Source of the DNA: Paludibacteraceae bacterium
GTDB taxonomy: Bacteria > Bacteroidota > Bacteroidia > Bacteroidales > Paludibacteraceae
Length of the DNA: 42,959 nt
Direction of reading: 5' to 3'
Assembly: GCA_017646805.1 (NCBI GenBank)
Contig: JAGCLW010000033.1
Coordinates: 1 to 42,959, forward strand
The notes under the pieces are model-generated. The model was given only the letters and a program-made list of their open reading frames with translations, was not told where the DNA came from and made no database searches. A program made the position numbers and the translations under genes. Below, piece after piece: positions 8,063 to 18,433 of this stretch (positions are counted from its first letter, which is position 1; the number at the start of each line of letters is the position of its first letter).

Positions 8063-9730
8063 TTATTTTAATTCCAAAATTCGAGCATTACGAGGTTCAA
8101 CGCTAACGGCAAACGGACTTTCGGCAGAAAGCAATTGTTTAAACCGTTCTCCGGTCAACAAATCTTTTACTTTCGTCATTTTTTTCAACGGAAAATTTAA
8201 ATATTGCAACGCATGAGCCGAAATATTGATTCCCAACTCAACCAGATAATCTGCAAAATTAACAACTATCAAAAGCGTTTGCTCGCCATTTTGACGCAAA
8301 TAAGCAAATTGTTTATTGGTATCAAATTGAGAATTATTAAAATTCAACCAAGTCAAATCATAAAGCGATGCGTCATTTTGCAAAGCATCTTCTTTGAGTC
8401 GAAGTTGAAGAATTTTTTTGTAAACATTTCGCAAAGCAATTTCATCATCGGACAACAAGTCATCAGAAAAATCGCCGTCGTTGTATTGTCGCGAAAGCGT
8501 ATCTACTTTCCAATAATCAAAAATCGTAGTACGTCCGTCTCTACCGCTAAAACCTTCTTCGTCCATGCCAGATTCGCCCAATTCTTGACCCGCATACACC
8601 ATAAATGGCGACGAATGCAATGTTGCACTGACAACCAATGCCGGAATAGATTTCCACGCATCTCCGATAAAAAAAGACGACGCAATTCGTTGTTCATCAT
8701 GATTTTCAAGAAAATTAAGCATGTGCGACTTAATATCATCAATCGATTGCCAACACGAAGTAATTTGAGAAGCAGAAGCTTCATGTCGTGTGACGGCTCT
8801 CAACGTGTCGTACAAACCAACTTTATCATACAGAAAATCAAATTGTCCGTTAAAAATATAATTTCGATATTCATTCGGATTATATACTTCTGCAATAAAA
8901 ATAATTTCTTTGAATTTCTTTTTTATTTGCGGAATAACCCAACCCCAAAATTCAACCGGCACCATTTCTGCCATATCGCAACGAAATCCGTCAACACCTT
9001 TTTTTGCCCAAAACAACAAAATATCACGCATCTTATTCCACGTATCCGGAATTGGTTCAAAATAACCAATTTTACCACCACAATAATCCACTCCATAATT
9101 CAATTTTACCGTCTCATACCAATCATTTGTCGTTGGATAAGCAGAAAATTGATCATTTCCTGTTGCTTTTGCCGGAAATTCTTCATATCCTTTCACATCA
9201 AATTGAGGAGAAAAATGTTGATTTGGCAAATAATAAAAATTATTTTGTTGCGAAAAAGCCCAATCTACATTATCTGTTTGCCCAAAGTCTTTCACTCGTT
9301 TGGGTTTGGCATCAGAATGATAAGAACGTGCCACATGATTGGGAACAAAATCAATAATCACTTTCAAATGAGCCTTATGAGTACGCTCAACAAGTGCTTC
9401 AAACTCTGCCATTCGATTAGGAATATCAACCGCCAAATCCGGATCAATATCATAATAATCTTTTATCGCATAAGGCGATCCGGCCTGACCTTTTACCACG
9501 CCAACGTGGTCTGGAGAAATATTATACTCTGAATAATCCGTTTTTGTAGCATGCTCTATCACTCCGGTATACCAAATATGCGTATAACCACTTTTGGCAA
9601 TACATTTCAATACTTTCGAAGTAAAATAATTTAATTTTCCACAACCGTTTTCGTAAATCGTCCCATTAGGAATATTTTCGCCTTGACGATTTGTATATAG
9701 ACGAGGTAAAACTTGATAAATGTTGATCAT
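8063..9730 (-). CDS. Cytoplasmic alpha-amylase family (GH13) glycoside hydrolase
   Basis: The 555-residue protein has the four GH13 regions in order: VIIDFVPNH (about 124-132), GFRCDMAE with nucleophile D252, FIAEVYN with acid/base E281, and FLENHDEQ with transition-state acid D345. The last ~100 residues form the C-terminal beta domain (LIVVNFADY and so on). There is no signal peptide or lipobox, so it acts in the cytoplasm on imported or stored alpha-glucans. It may hydrolyse or transglycosylate maltodextrins or glycogen; specificity cannot be read from sequence. It lies 10 bp downstream of an HD-domain gene and is not near the Sus-like loci in this window. Confidence 0.9.
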   Translation of the reverse strand: MINIYQVLPRLYTNRQGENIPNGTIYENGCGKLNYFTSKVLKCIAKSGYTHIWYTGVIEHATKTDYSEYNISPDHVGVVKGQAGSPYAIKDYYDIDPDLAVDIPNRMAEFEALVERTHKAHLKVIIDFVPNHVARSYHSDAKPKRVKDFGQTDNVDWAFSQQNNFYYLPNQHFSPQFDVKGYEEFPAKATGNDQFSAYPTTNDWYETVKLNYGVDYCGGKIGYFEPIPDTWNKMRDILLFWAKKGVDGFRCDMAEMVPVEFWGWVIPQIKKKFKEIIFIAEVYNPNEYRNYIFNGQFDFLYDKVGLYDTLRAVTRHEASASQITSCWQSIDDIKSHMLNFLENHDEQRIASSFFIGDAWKSIPALVVSATLHSSPFMVYAGQELGESGMDEEGFSGRDGRTTIFDYWKVDTLSRQYNDGDFSDDLLSDDEIALRNVYKKILQLRLKEDALQNDASLYDLTWLNFNNSQFDTNKQFAYLRQNGEQTLLIVVNFADYLVELGINISAHALQYLNFPLKKMTKVKDLLTGERFKQLLSAESPFAVSVEPRNARILELK

Positions 9731-9740
9731 TTTTTATTCT

Positions 9741-10304
9741 TTAAGAATTAAACAAAACATTCCAATCGTTCAAACGCACTTGTGTGTACTCGCCAAAACG
9801 AGCAAGCGAAAGTTTCACTTCTTCAAACGATTTTTCTTTTGTCGGATTTGTTTTTGAAAAAAATTTATCTGCAAAGCAAATCAATTGTTCTTCAACAGAA
9901 ATTGGTCGCATATCTCTTTGAGGGACAGGCAATTGTTGCCGTTTAATATCTTCTATCGAAAGACCGACTCCGGTGTGTCGCTCACACACCAAAGCGTGAC
10001 GCTCCAACCCTTCTTGTCTCAACAAATCCGCACCTAAAAAGCCATGACAAATATACGAAAATTCCCCATTACACCCCAAATCCGGAGCTTTCGTCAGAAA
10101 AATACCAATATCATGAAGCATTGCCGCCTCAAAAACAAATTGTTCGTCGACACAGATTTTTTTATTATTTAAACTCATCGACAAAGCTTTTTTTGCAACT
10201 AAAAAACTATGTTGCAACAAAATTGTTTTTGCTTTCGGAAAAACAGCATAATACTTGTCTATCAGCGAAAAAACAAATGAAGACTTTTCTTGAAATCGCT
10301 CCAT
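9741..10304 (-). CDS. HD-domain metal-dependent hydrolase
   Basis: A 187-residue soluble protein with HD-superfamily metal-binding residues: a first histidine in LLQHSFLVAKKAL, the HD pair in AAMLHDIGIFLTKAP, and further histidines in YICHGFLGADLL and VCERHTGVGLS. Members of this family hydrolyse phosphate esters, often of nucleotides; the substrate here is not visible. The frame extends to a TTG at 10355, but that would overlap the next gene, so ATG 10304 (MERFQEKSS) is preferred. It is in the directon with 10-bp gaps on both sides. Confidence 0.85.
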   Translation of the reverse strand: MERFQEKSSFVFSLIDKYYAVFPKAKTILLQHSFLVAKKALSMSLNNKKICVDEQFVFEAAMLHDIGIFLTKAPDLGCNGEFSYICHGFLGADLLRQEGLERHALVCERHTGVGLSIEDIKRQQLPVPQRDMRPISVEEQLICFADKFFSKTNPTKEKSFEEVKLSLARFGEYTQVRLNDWNVLFNS

Positions 10305-10314
10305 AAAAAAAACG

Positions 10315-10629
10315 TTATTTATTTGATGGCCAACGAAATAAAACAAACAATTCAATCACTGCATAAATCATTACCATCACAACATACGCATTATGATTGA
10401 TATACATCGGATACGTTGCCGCAACCAAAAAACAAAGAGCCAATGTTTGAATCCGTTGCAAACGACGAATCCGAAAATCTTGACTCTCTGTTGTGGTTTT
10501 ATAACGAAAAAACAACATGGAAATTGTTCCAACAAAAAAAACGACATACGCATACGGAATGGCAAACATTTGCATCCAAAAACCGGCAAATGCTAATCCT
10601 CCGGCAAACAAATAAATATATTTATTCAT
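10315..10629 (-). CDS. Small membrane protein of unknown function
   Basis: A 104-residue protein with about four hydrophobic segments (YLFAGGLAFAGFWMQMFA, YAYVVFFVGTISMLFF, LALCFLVAATYPMYI, AYVVMVMIYAVIELFVLF) and a basic loop, RYKTTTESQDFRIRRLQRIQ, between the second and third. There is no signal peptide beyond the first helix and no motif that suggests a function. It lies between the DivIC/FtsB-like gene (15 bp upstream) and the HD gene (10 bp downstream). Confidence 0.75.
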   Translation of the reverse strand: MNKYIYLFAGGLAFAGFWMQMFAIPYAYVVFFVGTISMLFFRYKTTTESQDFRIRRLQRIQTLALCFLVAATYPMYINHNAYVVMVMIYAVIELFVLFRWPSNK

Positions 10630-10644
10630 TGAAAAAAAAACTTT

Positions 10645-10932
10645 TTATTCTACAATAAAGACATCTTCGTCGCTTTGTTTCATTTTGTATTTTTCACGAG
10701 CAAGACGCTCTATATTATTGTGATCTTGATAAAATTGTTCCATTTCTTTGGTCGTTTTATCAATTTGCTCAATGTAATATTTTTTCTCTTCTTGTAATTG
10801 ACTGTTGCGATAAACTGCTTTAATCCAAACAAATAAATTATCCTCACAAAGAATAAACAAGTTGATAAACAATAGAAAAACAATCAAAAAAGAAAACAGA
10901 GATTTATGCGAACGAAATATTTTTTTACTCAT
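10645..10932 (-). CDS. Septum formation initiator family protein (DivIC/FtsB-like)
   Basis: A 95-residue bitopic protein: a short basic cytoplasmic tail (MSKKIFRSHK), one membrane helix (SLFSFLIVFLLFINLFIL) and a periplasmic coiled coil (QLQEEKKYYIEQIDKTTKEM) ending in the family motif IERLAREKYKMKQSDEDVF. Proteins of this type bridge the divisome by pairing with FtsL and FtsQ-like partners. Length and layout match the family. It is 14 bp downstream of the large TPR gene. Confidence 0.88.
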   Translation of the reverse strand: MSKKIFRSHKSLFSFLIVFLLFINLFILCEDNLFVWIKAVYRNSQLQEEKKYYIEQIDKTTKEMEQFYQDHNNIERLAREKYKMKQSDEDVFIVE

Positions 10933-10946
10933 TTTTCCACTTTCTT

Positions 10947-13088
10947 TTAATTCAAATTATTGTAAAAAATGCTGTCCAACAAAAGCGAAATCTGTTGGCG
11001 ATCAAAATTTTTCAAAATCACCGAAGCCTCTCTTCTGAATAATTGCTCATATTCGTCAAACGACACCGATAATTCTTGCACCGACATTGAAAAAGAATCC
11101 ATTGCTTCTGCCCAATTTTCTTCTGCCAACAACAACAATCCCATCAAGACAAAATCGCTTGTCGTTGCAATTGACATGGATTGCAACTTACGAAGCAAAC
11201 GCAACGCTTGAACATAATTTTCTTTTTGAATGTTTGCATTTACCAAGGCTCGCAATACTTTCGGTTGCGAAGGAGAATGATATTCGATTTTATTCAAAAG
11301 AATCAAAGCCTCATCGACAATATTTTCGTTCAACAAAAGCGTCGCTAAACGAAATTGCAACTTTTCTTCTTCCGGAAAAAGATCCAACAACTGACGCAGA
11401 TAACGAATCGCTTCCACCGTGTAACCCAACTTTTCGGCAACAATGGACAAACGTTTCAGCGTCCAACGATTATGCCCTTCAATAATATCTGCTTCTTCGT
11501 AAAAATTGTATGCCTCCTGAAAATTTTTCATTCGTTCGGCACAATATCCCATTTTTTGAGACATTTCCACCGAAATTTTATTTTTTTGATTCAATCGAAA
11601 CAAAGCCAAAGCTTCTTTGAATCCTTTTTTTGAAAAATAATATTCCGCAATCATCAATTGCTCTTCAACAGACAATCCAAGCGTTTGAAGAAAGACTTCA
11701 TTTCCTAATTGATCGACATATTCAAACAACGAAAAGAAATCTTCTTTATGAGAAAAAAGATGAAAAAAACGATACAAATCTTGAATATACGCATTGGAAA
11801 TATCTTCATCTTTTATTTTTCGATTCAACAATTCGTCTTCTTTTTTCAATTCATTCAATTGCTCGCCTTGTTGTGCATACGCTTTGGCAATGGCTTCTCG
11901 TTGTTCCGGAAAAAACTGAATCATTCCAAAACAAAAAGAATACGCATCAGAATTACACATTCCACTCATGGAAAGTAAATTGTGAAACAAACCTTTGTCT
12001 TTTTCGGTAAATGACGTTGCAACCTCAGAAAAATCGACGGAAAACGGACGAAACCAATTTGCCATTTCATAAAAAAACGAAAACGATTTCATATTGGCAA
12101 AACTACTAAGATAAACATCAGCCCCTTCTTGTTGCAACTCTCCAAATTCCTGAATCTTATCCATCAACGAACTATCTTTCAGTTGATTTTTCCACTCCGG
12201 ATTCATCATATCTTCAAGATCTTCGACAGATGCCAAATCAATCGTCGTTTCGTTCCATTGAGGCGTCATCTTTTTCATCTCCGGAATCAACTCATTATTG
12301 ATTTTATCCGTTATCGATTTCGTCTCCATCGTACGGATATACTGCAAAATAATCACTTTTATTTGATCCACAAATTGCTTATCAACACATAAAATCGCTA
12401 TTATTTCCGATATTTTTTTTGAATAACCAATCCGATTCAAATAACGAATATACAACGGAACAAACAAAGTCAATGCTCTTAAACGAATCTTATTTTCAGG
12501 CGATTGCATCAACCATAACAAAAAAGAAAATATCGGCTCACTAAACGAACGCATCAATCGAAATCCTATCGCCGAAACCAACAAAACTTTATCCTCTACA
12601 CAAATACGTTCTGATGAAAAAAAAGACTTCAAATCGTCAACTTGATCATCTTTCAAAAACAAGATAAAATCAAACAATGCGATCATCTCTTTTTCATATT
12701 GTTGTCGTTGCGACAAATCCGTCGTATCCAAAGCTGACAATCTCGACAAAAACAATTTTAATTGCCCATGATATTCGGTTTCTACTCGCAACTTTTTTTG
12801 ATACAAAAAAGAAGACAATTGTTCGATTGACAAACTTTCACATACAAAATCAGCCAAAGAAAAACATTCTTGTCGAAGCAAATCCAACACTTCCTTTTGT
12901 TTTGGATCAACCACACCTTGCGACATATATTTCAAAAGAAAACGATAATTCGTTTCACACTGCTCCGCTTTTGAAATCAACGAATCATCACTTTTTTTTC
13001 GCAAAATCGGAACAATCAAATCAAAAAACGACTTAAAACGATCTTCTTCAAGATATTGATAAATATAATCCAATTGTTTAGTTTTCAT
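10947..13088 (-). CDS. Large TPR-repeat protein of unknown function
   Basis: A 713-residue, almost wholly helical protein without signal peptide or membrane segment. The C-terminal third has recognisable tetratricopeptide units, for example MGYCAERMKNFQEAYNFYEE, AEKLGYTVEAIRYLRQLLDL and ATLLLNENIVDEALILLNKI; the N-terminal two-thirds is degenerate helical repeat. TPR proteins are scaffolds and the partner is unknown. Its ATG overlaps the end of the upstream DUF3256 gene by 4 bp, which implies translational coupling. The context of TamB and a divisome protein suggests, without proving, a role at the envelope. Confidence 0.8.
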   Translation of the reverse strand: MKTKQLDYIYQYLEEDRFKSFFDLIVPILRKKSDDSLISKAEQCETNYRFLLKYMSQGVVDPKQKEVLDLLRQECFSLADFVCESLSIEQLSSFLYQKKLRVETEYHGQLKLFLSRLSALDTTDLSQRQQYEKEMIALFDFILFLKDDQVDDLKSFFSSERICVEDKVLLVSAIGFRLMRSFSEPIFSFLLWLMQSPENKIRLRALTLFVPLYIRYLNRIGYSKKISEIIAILCVDKQFVDQIKVIILQYIRTMETKSITDKINNELIPEMKKMTPQWNETTIDLASVEDLEDMMNPEWKNQLKDSSLMDKIQEFGELQQEGADVYLSSFANMKSFSFFYEMANWFRPFSVDFSEVATSFTEKDKGLFHNLLSMSGMCNSDAYSFCFGMIQFFPEQREAIAKAYAQQGEQLNELKKEDELLNRKIKDEDISNAYIQDLYRFFHLFSHKEDFFSLFEYVDQLGNEVFLQTLGLSVEEQLMIAEYYFSKKGFKEALALFRLNQKNKISVEMSQKMGYCAERMKNFQEAYNFYEEADIIEGHNRWTLKRLSIVAEKLGYTVEAIRYLRQLLDLFPEEEKLQFRLATLLLNENIVDEALILLNKIEYHSPSQPKVLRALVNANIQKENYVQALRLLRKLQSMSIATTSDFVLMGLLLLAEENWAEAMDSFSMSVQELSVSFDEYEQLFRREASVILKNFDRQQISLLLDSIFYNNLN

Positions 13089-13765
13089 TGCTCATCTAAA
13101 AGATTAAAACGACGACCATTCCAAACGTATTGATATTCAAACGTTTTAATATAATCTTTTACTTTGTCAAACGTCTCTTTTTCCAAAAATTTATCCGTAT
13201 TCAATCGAACATGCAATACGTCTTTTTCATCAAAAAAATATTCTATAAAAGGAATATCTATAATCGATTGTATTTTATCAAGATTTTGTTCTTCTTTTTG
13301 AATTTTTTCTTTGTCCAAAAAATCCATAATCGACAATCTCGGAACAATCGATTCTCTCATCGAAACCCAACCCGATCGAAAAACCGAAACTTGCGAAGCA
13401 CACGTCGGTCCGCAAACCGAATAAATCAAAACCATAACCGAAGTTGAATCTCCGACAGGCAACAATTTCAACTCCAAAGAAGCCACTTCCGACGTACGAA
13501 TTTTCATCCAATTATTTTTCGGAACGATTTTTTCAATCTTCGATTTTCCATTAAAACGATTACGAACCCAACGCAAAGAATCTTCCGTTGCAATATGATA
13601 CTGAGCAACCATCTGTTTTCGAATCTCCATCGGCAAATAATCTTCGTCCGGCATTGCTAAAAAAGATCGCTCTATCGCAGACAACGCAACCGAACGTTGT
13701 TCGGATTGTGCAAAAACAGACATTATTCCAAAAAGAAATAAAAAATAAGCAGTAATATATCTCAT
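13085..13765 (-). CDS. Exported DUF3256-family protein
   Basis: A 226-residue protein with a cleavable signal peptide (MRYITAYFLFLFGIMSVFA). I assign the mature part to DUF3256, a Bacteroidales family of unknown function, from the pattern FLAMPDEDYLPMEIRKQMV near the N-terminus, the central VMVLIYSVCGPTCASQVSVF and the ending YQYVWNGRRF. It contains a conserved-looking cysteine pair (CGPTC). It starts 12 bp after TamB and overlaps the TPR gene by 4 bp, so the three form a tight unit that is probably envelope-related. Confidence 0.8.
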   Translation of the reverse strand: MRYITAYFLFLFGIMSVFAQSEQRSVALSAIERSFLAMPDEDYLPMEIRKQMVAQYHIATEDSLRWVRNRFNGKSKIEKIVPKNNWMKIRTSEVASLELKLLPVGDSTSVMVLIYSVCGPTCASQVSVFRSGWVSMRESIVPRLSIMDFLDKEKIQKEEQNLDKIQSIIDIPFIEYFFDEKDVLHVRLNTDKFLEKETFDKVKDYIKTFEYQYVWNGRRFNLLDEQ

Positions 13766-13777
13766 CGTAAAAAAACT

Positions 13778-16700
13778 TTATTTTTGAATTTTTTGATTTA
13801 AAATTGAATCATTCTTTATCCAAATCGAATCGTTTAACAATAATGAATCTTTCCTCATTTTTATTGAATCATTCGCTCGCTGAAGCGAATCTTTCAATTG
13901 TTGTTTTTGTTGTTTTTTCTTTCTTAAACGACCAAAATTGCTTTCCATCAAATCTTTTGAATTATTAAAATCTTCTCGATAAAGCAACCCGACTCCTTGC
14001 GTCATTTTTGCCAATCCGGACACATTATAATAATAATTATCAGCCGAACGATTATACGCTTTTGCACGCAATTTGCCCGAACGAACCAACTTATATTCAA
14101 TATCAATATCTCCTACAAAATTGGAAGCCGAAACAGGAGCAACGCCTCCACCTGTTGTCGTCGCACCTATTTGATCATTGCGATAACCTACATTTCCGTT
14201 GATGACCAATCGACTATTAGGCTGATACATGACCGACACATCGTATTCTCCTCCATCGGACATATCTATTCCATTTCCCAAACGAGCATTGACTCCAACA
14301 TTTACTTTGTCGCTAAATTGAGACAACAAAGCATTCAATTGTCCAGACAACGTCGTTGTTATCACGGAAGCCATGTTTCCTAACCCCGAAGTCGCCGATT
14401 GTTGCATATAATCAGGACGATAAAAACGATTCATCACCAACAATGCCAAAATCTCACGATTCATCATTTCGTCCGTACTCACAATATTCGAAACACGACG
14501 TTGAATTTCCGGATCCGAAGGAACTTCTATTCCAAACTTAATCGTCGGCATCATCAAATCTCCCGTGAGATCCAACAAGCAATTAACCGGAACAGATTTT
14601 TTCGGCAAACCTTCCAATTCTGATTCTTCAAACAAATCGGTCAACGAAACCGATGCTATTGGATAGACGGCGTCCAAATCGATAGTTGCCTGAGTCGGAT
14701 TGCCCGTCCAACTAATTGTTCCTCCCTTGCGAAGATTAAAATCCCGACGAATAATATGTTGCAACGTAAATACATATTTCCCATTTTCCACTTCATAATT
14801 TCCAAACAACTTCAAATCTTCTTTGTCATCGTAAACCATACGAAGACTTCCCGATCCCGTAGCTTTCAACATGTCGCCTTCCTCACTTGTAATGATTGTC
14901 ACTTCCGCATCCGGCGTAGCCTCAACTGTCAACGAAACTTTCATGCGAGTCGACGTTTCTTCCGGTTCTTTTTTCGTCTCCGCAGTTTGTTGTGCAAAAT
15001 GAGAACGTCGCAAACGACGACGCAATGCTTCGCGAGCAAGCAAAGACGAATCCGGACGACTAACATATTTGATAAAACTATTTTCTGAAACAGAAGAAGA
15101 CAAAGCCAAAGGCAAAAAGATTTTTGTCTTTGGTTCGCTTTTCAAAAACAAATAAAAATTAGCTTCTTGAGGAGAACCTTTTATAAAAATATCTCCGGAA
15201 GCATACGCCTTGCCATAAAACAACTGTCTTTCTTCCGACGAAAGATTCATTCCCAACATGTTATTTACTTTTGCCGAAATATCATAATTGATATTTTTAA
15301 AATAATCATGTGTGATTTTTCCACTAATTTCACCTTGATGTTTTTCATCATCAAAAACGGCAACATTCTCAAATTCAAATGATTCCGGACGAATCTTAAT
15401 CGTATCATTAAAATGGAAATTGGTATTCAAAAATGCTACATTCAGCAATCCATTATTAACCATCACATCGCCCGAAAGAAAAATTTTCTTCAACGAACCA
15501 AACAACCGAATCCGACCCGAACCTTCTCCTTTCACGGTTTTCATGATTCCATTCAAATATTTTTGGATAAATTCCAAATTCAATCGATCTGCATCGCCAT
15601 AAAAATCAAGCGAATCATTTTTTGGATAATATTCTCCTCGAAGCACAGCAACATAATCATTTGGTTTAGAAGAAAGATGCCGTTGAGCTTTTGCTTCTGC
15701 AACCAATTTTTTGTCAATCGTACTCCAACGACTGACAAGATCCACATCTCCCCAAACCGATTCGTTAAAAGAAAAATCCTCGCCTCTTGCGTCGATATTC
15801 AACGCCATTTTATCCAAAACCGAATAAGCCGTTGCTTTTCCCGTCAACATCGCATCTAATTCGACTTGATGCACATTGACCAAATTCATTATGTACGACA
15901 AACGAACATCTCTCAAATCGACATTCAAACTATCTTCAAAAGTATTTCCAATCATTCCGTCAAGACGAATATGTTGTTCGTTGCCTTCAAGAGCAAAATC
16001 CGAAACTTCAAAACGTTTGAAATCCGTTTTGATATTGGCTTCATTCACCATCCAACGATCGCCATTTATTGTAAATGTCGTCGGACGAATTGCAATGTCC
16101 GCCATCAATTGATTTTCTTCTGTTTTAAACAACCTTGTTGAAAAATCCAATTGACCATAAAAATCGCGATTGTTCCATGTCAATCCCCAATCTACAAAGT
16201 TAGGAACGACGTTTGCCATAATGGCCAAATCTGTTGGTTTTTTAGATTTTGGGCCAAACATTTTTGTTGAAAAATGTAGCAATGTAGCCCCATCATCATT
16301 GGACAAATCAATCTTTGTATCTCTAAAACGAAATTTCTTTATTCCCAAACGAGGAATCCGTCCTTCGACATAAAACGCTCCATGACGATCATCGATTTCT
16401 CCTTTGAGATAAGAAGTTGAATCGATAAAAACTCGTTGATTCAACACTTCCGCCAATTTGTCTATATGAATATTTTTTAACGAAAAGAAAATATGATTAT
16501 CTGCCTTATATTCAGGTTGTTGTTCGGATTTTAAAAGAGGAAAATAATGATCGCGAAGAGCTTTGAAACTATTCGGTAATGTGGAAAGCGAAAAACGACC
16601 TTCCAATTCTGCTTGTGCCAAATGAGAATCCAATTTTAGCAAAATGATAGAATCACGAACCGCAGAAGAAAAAACAATCGGATAAGTAGAAAAAACTTTA

Positions 16701-18424
16701 TCGTTGTTTTTGACCACCAAATTGTCCAAACGAAATTCTGCCGAACGCGTTATCGATTTATCATCTAAATAATCAAAATACAAATCAAATCCTAACCATA
16801 AATCTTTGTTTTCTTTCGTCAAATTCAAACGATAAGGAGAAAAATCATCTACCGAAAGATGAAAATCTCCTTTAGGGAATCCACTGTCCCAAATAATTTT
16901 CCCATCAAAATCCAAAATCGCATTTTCGTCTTTCATCGCCATTTTTCCGGTAAACGATGATGGCGAAACTTCTCCATTTATGACAATATCGTTGTATTCA
17001 TATCCATTCAAACCGAAGGAAGAAATCGCTCCATCAAGAGTAGCGTCCGCTCCTTTTTTTGATTTATCATACACTCCTGTCAGATTCAGATTTAATGCAA
17101 TTTTTCCAAAAACATTTTCTTTGTTCAATAATTTTCCTAAATCGACACCTTCGGTTTCTACGTAAGAATTAAAATTTAATTTGGAAAAATCATCGTTCAT
17201 CAAACAATTTGCATCAAGAGCCAATTCTCCAACTTGCGTAGACAAAATACCATTTAGCACAACATTGGAAAAAGATCCTGAAATATCACCTTTATACATG
17301 ATTTTTCCTAAATTATCCAATTGTTTGGGCAAAATCACCGGACGAGACAAAATGTCGGAAAGCAAATCTTGTAACAACAACGACTGAGTGGAACATTCCG
17401 AGAGATTGATATCAAAAAATGTTTTTTCCTTTTTCGGTAAACCGGCAACTTTTATCGAAGAACGAAGACGCACGACATCTCCAACGTTTAAATAAAAATA
17501 CGGTGCGGAAATCTTAGATAAATTTCCACTGAGATGAGTCGTAATCAAAACTTGTTGATCAACAGAAGATAATTGAGGAAAAACAGGAGATAAATCCGAC
17601 AAAAAAACGGAAGAATTGGAAAGATAAATATCCGCATACAAACTATCCCAACGAATTGTTGAATCTGCAAAAACCGCTGAATGATCAGTCCGCAAACTAT
17701 CAATAGTAAACTTCGTTTGAGGCATACGCAACGATAAATTTTGCAACAAAGCCGTTGTCTTATCCGCAACAAACGAAAAGGAAAGATCCGAAAGTTTTAA
17801 GCCCGATTGTTCAACAAACGAAAAGGATTTTAATTGCAAATCAATTTCATTTTTCGACAATGTGCCTAATTCTAACGCCAAATTAAGTTGTTGAAAATCA
17901 AGATGATTAACATCAAATTTGTCAGAAATATGGTTTTTACGAAAATCATCATACGAAACCGAACAATTGTTCAATTCCACATCTTTTATTTCGTATCGAA
18001 CGTTCGATTCTTCTTCTTTTTTTTCCTTCTTAAACGCATCAAGAAGAAACTGAAAATTCAATTCTCCGTCATCATTTTTTTTCAACTTAACAACTGCATT
18101 TTCCAAAAAAATATTGGAAATAATCACTTCCTTTCGCAACAATGGAAAAATCCGCACTCCCACTTCCAATTGATCCGCAAAAAGCAACGTATCCGTGCTA
18201 CGATCGGCAATATACAATTGCTCCAACGCAACATGATTGAACAAACGCCAATCGACACGACCAATCGACACTTCCGTCTGTAATTCTTTTGACAAAAAAA
18301 TTGTCGCAGAATGTATCAATCGTTGTTGTACAGCAGAATTACGAAGTACCAACGTTATTCCTCCGAAAAGAATCAAAATAACGGCAAATACAACAATAAT
18401 AATATGACCAATTTTGCGTAACAC
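13778..18424 (-). CDS. tamB: TamB-like translocation and assembly module / lipid-bridge protein
   Basis: A 1548-residue AsmA-superfamily protein with an N-terminal membrane anchor (HIIIVVFAVILILFGGITLVL) and a very long beta-rich periplasmic body. The C-terminal TamB (DUF490) domain includes EATPDAEVTIITSEEGDML, LDLTGDLMMPTIKFGIEVPS and SDKVNVGVNARLGNGIDMS. TamB-like proteins span the periplasm and aid outer membrane protein assembly or phospholipid transfer. No ATG fits: the frame starts at GTG 18424, with an in-frame TGA just upstream. The last ~60 residues are a low-complexity tail of K, D, S and N. The gene lies 9 bp after the antiporter and 12 bp before the DUF3256 gene. Confidence 0.9.
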   Translation of the reverse strand: MLRKIGHIIIVVFAVILILFGGITLVLRNSAVQQRLIHSATIFLSKELQTEVSIGRVDWRLFNHVALEQLYIADRSTDTLLFADQLEVGVRIFPLLRKEVIISNIFLENAVVKLKKNDDGELNFQFLLDAFKKEKKEEESNVRYEIKDVELNNCSVSYDDFRKNHISDKFDVNHLDFQQLNLALELGTLSKNEIDLQLKSFSFVEQSGLKLSDLSFSFVADKTTALLQNLSLRMPQTKFTIDSLRTDHSAVFADSTIRWDSLYADIYLSNSSVFLSDLSPVFPQLSSVDQQVLITTHLSGNLSKISAPYFYLNVGDVVRLRSSIKVAGLPKKEKTFFDINLSECSTQSLLLQDLLSDILSRPVILPKQLDNLGKIMYKGDISGSFSNVVLNGILSTQVGELALDANCLMNDDFSKLNFNSYVETEGVDLGKLLNKENVFGKIALNLNLTGVYDKSKKGADATLDGAISSFGLNGYEYNDIVINGEVSPSSFTGKMAMKDENAILDFDGKIIWDSGFPKGDFHLSVDDFSPYRLNLTKENKDLWLGFDLYFDYLDDKSITRSAEFRLDNLVVKNNDKVFSTYPIVFSSAVRDSIILLKLDSHLAQAELEGRFSLSTLPNSFKALRDHYFPLLKSEQQPEYKADNHIFFSLKNIHIDKLAEVLNQRVFIDSTSYLKGEIDDRHGAFYVEGRIPRLGIKKFRFRDTKIDLSNDDGATLLHFSTKMFGPKSKKPTDLAIMANVVPNFVDWGLTWNNRDFYGQLDFSTRLFKTEENQLMADIAIRPTTFTINGDRWMVNEANIKTDFKRFEVSDFALEGNEQHIRLDGMIGNTFEDSLNVDLRDVRLSYIMNLVNVHQVELDAMLTGKATAYSVLDKMALNIDARGEDFSFNESVWGDVDLVSRWSTIDKKLVAEAKAQRHLSSKPNDYVAVLRGEYYPKNDSLDFYGDADRLNLEFIQKYLNGIMKTVKGEGSGRIRLFGSLKKIFLSGDVMVNNGLLNVAFLNTNFHFNDTIKIRPESFEFENVAVFDDEKHQGEISGKITHDYFKNINYDISAKVNNMLGMNLSSEERQLFYGKAYASGDIFIKGSPQEANFYLFLKSEPKTKIFLPLALSSSVSENSFIKYVSRPDSSLLAREALRRRLRRSHFAQQTAETKKEPEETSTRMKVSLTVEATPDAEVTIITSEEGDMLKATGSGSLRMVYDDKEDLKLFGNYEVENGKYVFTLQHIIRRDFNLRKGGTISWTGNPTQATIDLDAVYPIASVSLTDLFEESELEGLPKKSVPVNCLLDLTGDLMMPTIKFGIEVPSDPEIQRRVSNIVSTDEMMNREILALLVMNRFYRPDYMQQSATSGLGNMASVITTTLSGQLNALLSQFSDKVNVGVNARLGNGIDMSDGGEYDVSVMYQPNSRLVINGNVGYRNDQIGATTTGGGVAPVSASNFVGDIDIEYKLVRSGKLRAKAYNRSADNYYYNVSGLAKMTQGVGLLYREDFNNSKDLMESNFGRLRKKKQQKQQLKDSLQRANDSIKMRKDSLLLNDSIWIKNDSILNQKIQK

Positions 18425-18433
18425 TATGAAAAA

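Noticed and set aside
8204..9532. Plus-strand ORF of 442 codons opposite the GH13 gene
   Set aside because: Its translation is rich in I, R, N and F with no domain pattern, and the minus-strand frame has all four GH13 motifs. It is a shadow frame.
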